64,000 bases of DNA from Metaphire vulgaris. Lineage: Eukaryota > Annelida > Clitellata > Crassiclitellata > Megascolecidae. Below, in pieces: positions 27,648 through 64,000 of the stretch; within the stretch, counting starts at the first letter, position 1, and every line of letters begins with the position of its first letter. The stretch covers positions 14,701,809 through 14,765,808 of the forward strand of contig CM030848.1 of the NCBI GenBank assembly GCA_018105865.1. The letters are read 5' to 3'. The notes beneath the pieces were generated by a model. It was not told the DNA's origin and did no database searches. It saw nothing but the letters and a program-made list of their open reading frames with translations. The translations under genes and the position numbers were made by a program.

Positions 27648-30515
27648 ATGGAATATACGGTGTGGCTTTTCGTGCCTGTCGTTGTCCTGCTCGTTGTCCT
27701 GTTCTTCACTTTTGATCACCATTTGAGAAAGATCCAGATTCCAGACGTTCCTTCGAAGTACGTGTTGATAACAGGATGTGACTCCGGTTTTGGGGAGAGA
27801 GCTTGTTGCAAGCTTGACGCTATCGGCTGCAACGTAATCGCGGCGTGTCTGACGGAAGACGGAGTGGCTCGAATCGAGCGGAAATGCTCCGGTCGCGTAC
27901 ATCCAATTGTGATGGACGTAACTGACGAGTCCAGCGTTCGGTCTGCCGTTGAGAGTGTTTCGAAAATCCTTCCAGAAGGGAGAGGTCGGCGAATGTTGCA
28001 AATCTCAGTTTACCCCCTGTTTTGAATTTCTTGTTTATGGTTTGCATGGGTGTGGTGCTTAGGGTAATGCGTGAACTGGTTTTCTCTCTTGTTTATGATA
28101 TTGTGTCTGGACAGTGTTTTATTTTGCAATCTGTTAAAAGGTTTTTTTTTCTAGATAATTCAGTTCTTGGAACAGTTTTGCATTCATACGGCTTATTTCA
28201 TCTTCGTTTTGTTAGAATTCTGTGTTGTTTGCTTGTTAATTGCATTTTTCATATTCGACTTCAGTGCAGGACTATATTACACACTTCGGCTTCATATTTT
28301 GTTTGTTTCAATGCATTATAATTATTATCTTTGTGTTTCATTTACTATTTATCGCAATATCTGTTGAACTCTTACAGGTCTGTGGGGCCTAATCAACAAT
28401 GTTGGCATTTCTGGAGAGATCGGTCCATTCGAGTGGTTTGACAAGAGTGTTATCGCAAGGCTGTTCGAGGTGAATGTATTAGGGACGGTCGGCGTTGTCC
28501 AGGCATTTCTTCCGTTGATTAAGAAGTGCGGCAGTGGTCGGATTGTCAACACCACCAGCATTCTCGGTCGAGTGAGTGTCCCCTTTGCTGGGACCGTACT
28601 GTATGACGAAGTTTGCCTTGGAGGCATTCTCCGATTCTCTAAGGTATTCTAAATTCCTTCTCTTTATTCCATACAATGTATGAGCATATGCGCAACCTGG
28701 ATTAATATTTATTTGGCTGATGAAAACTTTATTATAAGATTATTACCGGGTATATTCAGGACGTAAATGTAAATATAATTGTAATTTCCAATGAATTTGT
28801 TATTTGGTTTTCATGTGCTAGATGTGTATTATGTATTATTATGTATGTATTATCATTTTTGACCCTGTGTTTTTCCAAAGTTAATTTATTAAAGCAATCT
28901 TGTATTATATTGTATGGATGTGCATGTTTATTTATTTATAGTCAACAAATTTTGTATGGCATTGTATTACTGTACACCATCATATGATGTCTTCATACAA
29001 TATTGAAATATGACATGATGTCCTTATGTGATATCAGAGTATGATATCATCATATGGCAGTGATGAATCTTCTTTTAAACCTTGAGTTTAATGTACAGTA
29101 TAAATATATGTCCTGCAATTAGATCAGTATTTGCTTGTACTTGTTCCATTGTACTTAGGGTCCATCCATACAGTAGGGGAGTAGGAGGGGTTGGATTTAG
29201 GAGGTTTTGCCTATGTACAGTGTGCAAACGGGGGAGGGGGTTGAAAATATGCCTTTTTTGTGTATGTACTATATGGGTAATAATTATGCTCTGCTATAGC
29301 ACCATTTCTAATACTCAAGGGTATCAATCGATGGTACTTCAAACCCATCCGCAAAAGACCAGGTCATTCCAGAGATCAGTCAGAGGGAAAGAGTAAGACA
29401 GACTATGGAGGAAATGCTAGTTGGAAGAGATGTGTTTTAAGCCTAGATCTGAAAATGCTCAGTTTATTGGAAGATCTGACAACCAGAGGAAGAGAGTTCC
29501 AGATTTTTGGCCCAGAAATAGAAAAAAGCTCTCTTACCAATTTCAGTGTTTGTCCTAAGTACATTTAACAACGAATCAGCAAATCCAATTATTTGTAATG
29601 AGCCCGTATGGTTGATTTTTTAGAGTTGAGCTACATTCCAGCAACATTAAAGTGGTGATCATTGAACCAGGAGCCCACCAGACTCCGTTTCTTGATCAGA
29701 TTGCCGACAATGTACATTCTGCTTGGGAAAAACTGCCTGATTCCAGAAAACAAGAATATGGTGAAAACTACTTGAATAAAGGTTAGCATTGGCAGGGTTT
29801 GCTTATTTAGCTAGCTCCACCACTCAAAGACATATTTTGTCAATATTCTGCTTTAAATTTTTGACAAATTCACAAATTTGAACCAGAAACCTAACTTCTA
29901 TGATGTTTGTCATCAGCTTTAAAGGAACTATTTGTTAATTTTGTGTGTGTACGAGTATATTTGTAAACTATTGTCAGTTTTTCATTTTATGTTGTGCAAT
30001 ATATTCAATTGTCTTATAGCAGTACTAATATAATTCATAGACACCAGAATGGTATAAGAGTTTCACTTGTTGGTCCCCCAATGCACCTTCATGTACCACC
30101 TAAGTTCAGTTTTGTGTTCTCAAAACAGAGCGACAGTCGAGTATTGTCACCTCCTCTATTTCCAAACTTATAAAGAACGCATTGCTACACCACTAATGTA
30201 GAAGATATAGTCATAATATAGTCAGTATGTAAGTATGAACTGAATTGCGATCATTTCTGTGACAGACTGTTACATCATAGATGTTTACTTTACTTAGTGC
30301 TGTTCCTTGGAACAAAATTTATTCCATTTTTTGGATCAACGGACTTGAATCCAGTCGTCGATGCTTACTGTCGCGCAGTTCTCAGTAAGTGGCCGCGTTC
30401 TCGATACACGATTGGACTGGACGCAAACTTGATCCATTTCACGACATTTTTGCCGTCCGTCTTTGCGGACACGTTATATCTGTTTGCAATATGGCTTTCA
30501 ACATTTCTAAAGTAG
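27648..30515 (+). CDS. Membrane-anchored short-chain dehydrogenase/reductase (RDH/17beta-HSD6/BDH1-like), frameshifted
   Basis: Exons 27648-27984, 28378-28643, 29624-29781, 30298-30515, with GT/AG borders and matching phases once one extra base is discounted. Total 979 nt; removing one gives 326 codons including the stop. A hydrophobic N-terminal helix (VWLFVPVVVLLVVLFF) precedes the cofactor motif LITGCDSGFG, then LWGLINNVGI (NNVG for the usual NNAG), NTTSILGRVSVPFAG with the active-site Ser, and the catalytic YCMTK in YCMTKFALEAFSDSLR. The catalytic part is in a different frame from the upstream half: an extra A at 28593, in GGGACCG, shifts the frame four bases before the Tyr codon at 28597. 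Later motifs are IIEPGAHQTPF and NPVVDAY. The family oxidises or reduces retinoids, steroids or ketone bodies with NAD(P) on ER or mitochondrial membranes; the substrate cannot be told here. Intact sequence elsewhere suggests a consensus error or allele rather than an old pseudogene. Confidence 0.85.
29159..29565 (+). repeat. Repeat cluster in an SDR intron: diverged TCCATCCATA MITE and a widespread interspersed element
   Basis: 29159-29279 has degenerate inverted ends (TCCATCCATACAGTA / TACTATATGGGTA). From about 29400 a conserved-looking block contains TGTGTTTTAAGCCTAGATCT, AGGAAGAGAGTTCCAGATTT and AAAAAGCTCTCTTACC; this GGGAGAGAGTTCCAGA type of repeat recurs in many animal genomes. No coding capacity. 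Confidence 0.5.
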
Positions 30516-30750
30516 ACCTTAACTGTTATGTAGCATTCTAGCAATGAGTTTTGCACGTGTTTTTAGTTTAATTTTTGTGATTTCTTGATTGGAGTTATGA
30601 TTGAAATAGTTTCAGTGTTAGTGGTGTGCTAGTAAATATGTTTATATCTTTGTGCAGAATTGAAGAGGCTTAAGATTTTCAGATTTTCTGTTGGTCATTC
30701 TTGCTTACCGGTATTTATGTCTGAGATTTTAAGATATTTGACATTTGACA

Positions 30751-30756
30751 AATAAA
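30751..30756 (+). promoter_or_regulatory. Polyadenylation signal AATAAA of the SDR gene
   Basis: First AATAAA after the SDR stop codon, 236 bases downstream, in AT-rich sequence followed by a T-rich stretch. Confidence 0.6.
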
Positions 30757-30814
30757 TTTGACAGGTAAGTCAAATACTTGATATGACTTTTGACTGTCTT
30801 TTATGCCTTTGGAA

Positions 30815-31147
30815 TCGTCCATAAATTACGTAACGCGATTTTGGCACTTGTTTTAACCCCCTCCCTCCTGAATAACACGATGTAACAAAACGTCAGACAC
30901 CCTACAATATGATGTAACAACGTGCCGACCCCCCTTATTTTCGTCTTCCGAAAAGTCTTGACAAGCAAAAATAGGTCATCCTTTTATATTTCCTCTCCAA
31001 AATCCCTGACAAGCAAAAAGGTCAAAGCTCATCACTTAAATTTTTTTGCATTACGTCACATTTACGGACCCCCCCGTCGTCACTTCGTAACAAATGGCCG
31101 CCGGACTTCCCCCTCCCCCCAAACCGCGTTACGTAATTTATGGACGA
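30815..31147. mobile_element. MITE with perfect 23-bp TIRs (TCCATAAATTACGTAACG family)
   Basis: The left end (core TCCATAAATTACGTAACGCG) and right end (core CGCGTTACGTAATTTATGGA) are exact inverted copies over 23 bases. The interior is C-rich and non-coding. It separates the convergent SDR and PDI genes. Confidence 0.82.
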
Positions 31148-31252
31148 CCCTTTTCCTTAATCTTGGCTCTGGCACTGAAAACAGTCTACACATTTGTAAA
31201 ATTCATCGAAAAGTAACGAATTATAAAATTTAATTTAGTGTCTTGAGCTCGG

Positions 31253-47735
<16,483 letters not shown>

Positions 47736-47782
47736 ACTGGATCGAATTCTACCGTGTAATCGACGCAGCAGCCTAGTACTGC

Positions 47783-47804
47783 CTATATACGGTCAAATGC
47801 AAAT
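47783..47804 (-). promoter_or_regulatory. Putative PDI core promoter (TATA box and octamer)
   Basis: On the minus strand TATATAG (47789-47783) lies about 48 bases upstream of the PDI ATG, with an octamer-type ATTTGCAT at 47804-47797 just upstream. An ATTGG (inverted CCAAT) lies near 47895. This predicts a very short 5' UTR. No exact ER-stress element (CCAAT-N9-CCACG) was found. Confidence 0.45.
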
Positions 47805-48160
47805 GCCTGAAGGTTTCGTATACGGGAGAGTTCCCCCATCTCTGGTAGAATCAAGATTGGCACAGAATGCACCACCCTGTGCGTATCAAACGCTGATTGG
47901 TCATTTTTATCGGCGATGAGCCTAAAAACAGATGCCACGTATGTACCGGTAGGTTGATTGAATGACCCTGCTGTTAACGTGTTGCCATTTCACACGGCCC
48001 CACGTCTGCCTACCTACTTACTTACAACGAAAAAGAACATACAGTAGGTCCTATAGGCCCCATCAATCGAGGCAAACGCTATTATCTTATTACACACAAT
48101 CCCTCGCCATAACTAGAGTATAAATCGCTCTGGCCGGGGTAGGGGTGTTAACCCCTTCCC

Positions 48161-48509
48161 CAGTGTTTATTCTAGTCACCTTGACATTGGGGGGAAGGGT
48201 GTTTGAAATGTTTGGGGGGGGGAAGGTTTGTCTACCCAAAAACCTTGACAAGCAAAAAAGGGCAACCTTATATTTTGATTTTTTTCCTCCTCGGATGTGG
48301 TGACAAGCAAAAAAGGCCATCTTATTTATATTTCATATCCTTCTCCAATGGCAAAAAGATCATCCTTATATTTTCCCCTTCTCAGACTCCCCTCCCCACT
48401 AGTCATACTTCTGGGGGGAATTTCCATCCCCCAATTCAACATATAGAATTGGAGGGGGATTTTAAAACTTGGGGGTATTTCCCCCAGAGAAGGCCTAGAA
48501 TAAACACTG
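48161..48509. mobile_element. hAT-like MITE, CAGTGTTTATTCTAG family, long copy
   Basis: CAGTGTTTATTCTAGTCACC to GGCCTAGAATAAACACTG, 349 bp, about twice the usual length; the extra part contains repeated GACAAGCAAAAAAGG segments. Flanks match at six of eight bases. Confidence 0.78.
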
Positions 48510-48659
48510 CCCTCCCTCCCCCCCAACTGGTCAACGGCGACCCCTTCGAAGGGACTCCGAAAATTGTGGGTCTAAAACGTCTGTCATCAACCACTCCCCA
48601 AAGGTGGTAGAAAATTTTACCACGGAGAGTTGAATAAACCACCACGTTGGCTCATCCAC

Positions 48660-48843
48660 CAGTGTTTATTCTAGCCATCTAGATATTGGGGGTGAGTTCA
48701 ACATTTTTTTTTTGGGGAAACAGACATATTGGGGAGGTCATACTACTTGCCAAAATGTTTTTACAAAAATTTGTTGTTGTTGGTGGTGGGATTTAACGGG
48801 CGGGGGGGGAGATTCCCACAGAGAAGGTCTAGAATAAACACTG
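48660..48843. mobile_element. hAT-like MITE, CAGTGTTTATTCTAG family, further copy
   Basis: CAGTGTTTATTCTAGCC to TCTAGAATAAACACTG. CTCATCC occurs on both flanks. It lies only 150 bases from the previous copy, in the spacer between PDI and myosin. Confidence 0.78.
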
Positions 48844-48929
48844 CTCATCCTCGGCCTTCCTATTCGGGCTGGGATCAGTCGTGGGGCTTAAAAGTTCAGT
48901 TTACTGGGGGAAGGGAGATGTAGTGTTAT

Positions 48930-50815
48930 CGAAGTAGTGCAGTTTTCACTCCACTGTAACTTACAATTGTCTTGCTTTTCATTACACAACGAACTTTTCA
49001 GAAATTAAACAGAGCTGAGAGTTAACGAGTGTTTTAATAGGCTTCGTGTACGATTCCAAAATAACAGATCTCACAATATATTACGTGGTTCACGCAAATA
49101 CTAAAAAGACATGGACACAATCTAGCAATTTAATTATAATTTTCTATTGCTGGTGATTATTTTAAAATATGTTAATATTATCGGATATGCAAAACTAGCT
49201 TCAAGGCATCTCAGAAAATACCCTGAGATGTATTGTATTCATTACCAGAAAAATGCTGCACAGAACAAAAAAATCTGAGAATTAAATGATTCATCAGGTC
49301 TGCAAAAATCAAAAAATACTAGTTAAACACCAGATACAAATTTAATACGCATAACAAGCAAAAATAAAGATATCTATGCAGTAACTCTTATGAATACGAC
49401 ATCAAGCAGAACAAAGGATATGACAGACGCCTAAAACAAAATCGTAACACCGCGAATATCGCTGTAGAAGTTAATAATACAAATATGGCAAGTCAGCTTG
49501 AAATTTTGAGGTTTGCAAATTGTCTTTGTTACCAATTGGAATGATTGGGCAAGTCAAATTAATTTGAGCATTCAGGACACGACAGATTTCTAGACATCTG
49601 AATTTGGAAACAGGTCGACTCAAAAACCCAGCTATGCAGATATGTACCGTTGAACACGTGTAGTACCGTTAAAAAAAGTGTAGAAACCACAGCAGAACTT
49701 CATTATAACGCACTTAGTAGGCCTGTAAAATTGAGTACATTATATCCATTACTATCTGATATGGCAGCGCGTCACACGGGACCGTACACTGTGGTACGTT
49801 ATAACTGAGTATACATTATAACCGAGTATAATACGTTATAACGAAGTTCTACTGCAGGTGCAAGAAGATATTGTCAAAATGGAATCAATTATCAGAAGTT
49901 AGTCCCAGCAAATTAACTTAACCATCAAACATTTTGCAATTTAACACAGAAATTTTAATACTCTGTCAAAAAATAAAAAGCTATGTTAAGAATGCTGGAA
50001 TAACAGGATTTCTGTCATCAGCAAACTATGTAACCAGTCCAACTAGAGAACTCAAAGCTAAGCAAAAAAATAAGTTTCAAGGATTGTAAACACATGCCTA
50101 AACTGTTCAAACTACCGACACAAAATATATCTCTACGTAAACAAACGATGAAGCAATACCTAGCTGGAAACCAATAAAATCCAGATCTTTTCGAAACTAT
50201 CCAACCATCAAATACAAATACCCAGATTATTACATAGTAATCCAATCATTAAATATATTATATATATTACATATTATCCAACCATTAAATATATGCATAT
50301 ATCCAGATTATAATAAATCAAATCAACTTCTATCAGCAAATCTTAAAATCATCTGAGAATTAGTAAAGTGCAGTTGTCGAGAGAATTCTGCAAGTGTTTT
50401 AATTATATTATCGTGATAAGGAAATAATGCTAGTTTTGTACAGCGCCACAATGAAGCTAATACATGATCGGCATTTAGTGACAGCAAATATATAATCTCT
50501 TTTCAATACATCTTTCAGTGAGATGTTAAGTTAATGAATACCATCAAGTACAATACAAATCCATCAGAACAACAAAATATTCTTGGTCAGTGTGACTGCA
50601 ACCTTGATAAGCAAGTGAAAATCACCTATGAAATTTCAAAACTTGATCCAAACTGAGAAAAAAATTATATTTAATCACGTTAAATAGGATAAACCAGCTA
50701 AAAATGTGTCAAACCGAGCATTTATATGATTGCAGAGTAAACACATTATCATTAAGCTCGGCAACGTTCCAAGACGGCATGGAAGCCTGTGAGAGAGGTC
50801 ACAGACACAGTTTGC
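48930..50815 (-). other. Probable 3' UTR of the myosin gene and spacer
   Basis: AT-rich sequence with no transposon, microsatellite or exon that I can see, unlike the rest of the non-coding DNA here. On the minus strand an ATTAAA lies at 49038-49033, a possible poly(A) signal about 1.8 kb after the myosin stop. The absence of repeats over nearly 1.9 kb fits a transcribed 3' UTR. Confidence 0.4.
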
Positions 50816-63328
<12,513 letters not shown>

Positions 63329-64000
63329 CTATGCAGCAAGAAATTTCATAACATTTAGTCTAAATTTTGACATCCAATACAAAAAATATATAATATAAAT
63401 GTATCCAGTCAAACATCTGTTAATTTGACACTAACAGAAGTTCACTATATAAAACTGTGACAACTGGAGATCAGAAGTTATGCAACATTATGAGGGTATG
63501 ACTGTATGACTGCAGAAAAACAACACTGTCCTACAACAAGCTGATGGCATGATGCATGGTACACATAAATGCACAAAGGGAGCAAAGGTTAACATTCAGT
63601 CTAAACCATGAGCTGACCATTTCTGCTCAGGTGGCAGGTCATGAATATGCAAATTCATGGAAACTATTTCAACCACATAGGAAGGTATTTTGGTAGAAAT
63701 ATGCCTTGTTTATGCCATTATGGAAATCAATGTGATATAAATCGAGAAAAGGCAGAGCATTGGTAATTATAAGCACCACAATCTTTAGTAGAACCAGTAA
63801 CAATTCCACATTATATACAGCAGTTAACAACTGGACACTTCAACAACACAGTGACAGCCTAACATTCATTTGCAACAGTACATCACTCTCTGACCATAAA
63901 GGACCCCTCATTCAAGACATTATTTATTTTCACAAATTTAGGTCAGGTCACGTAGGCAACTGGGTCAATGGACCAGCACACTTAGGTCTATTTTGTCCAA

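Noticed and set aside
63329..64000. Further myosin exon with the P-loop (GESGAGKT)
   Set aside because: Read on the minus strand; no P-loop or neighbouring motor motif was found, so the remaining 5' exons lie beyond the window.

Overview
This is a 64 kb window of a eukaryotic, metazoan genome. The genes are split by spliceosomal introns with GT/AG borders, and the products are animal proteins: furin-type proprotein convertase, CREBL2 bZIP, a membrane SDR, protein disulfide isomerase and non-muscle myosin II heavy chain. The non-coding DNA is AT-rich, full of trinucleotide microsatellites, small TIR elements (hAT-like, piggyBac-like and mariner-like MITEs) and LINE relics, with a local excess of the word TAGGCCTA. 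This fits a marine invertebrate, possibly a deuterostome, but I cannot name the species.

Layout. 1-2700 (+): 3' end of an unrecognised gene, last coding exon 1797-1944. 3670-20084 (+): furin-like convertase in 13 recognisable coding exons; the exon that should carry the catalytic serine is not found between 12817 and 15525. 20085-23986: probable furin 3' UTR plus nested transposons. 23987-25585 (-): CREBL2, three exons, 120 aa. 27648-30515 (+): RDH/BDH-type SDR, four exons, with a one-base frameshift just before the active-site Tyr. 31253-47735 (-): PDI (a-b-b'-a', C-terminal KEEL). Its introns hold an eight-copy 323-bp satellite (33176-35745), then about 5.2 kb where satellite words are interleaved base by base with other sequence, including two PDI exons (35746-37545) and a CGGTCCTATT minisatellite (37546-40952). 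The minisatellite ends at a perfect 28-bp hairpin. 50816-63328 (-): non-muscle myosin II heavy chain from before switch I to the stop codon; its first exons lie beyond the right edge.

Functional links. Furin (Golgi proprotein cleavage) and PDI (ER disulfide formation) both act in the secretory pathway, but nothing suggests co-regulation; the five main genes look like ordinary unrelated neighbours. The most notable signals are the zippered satellite region, the missing furin serine exon next to a LINE inserted with a twin-priming inversion, unusual PDI active sites (CNHC, and CGFC in a damaged exon), and several hAT/piggyBac-like MITE families with visible target-site duplications. Several isolated one-base indels in otherwise intact exons (28593, about 52399, 53816-53820, 37146, 37156) suggest a long-read assembly with residual consensus errors. 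That should temper any pseudogene reading.
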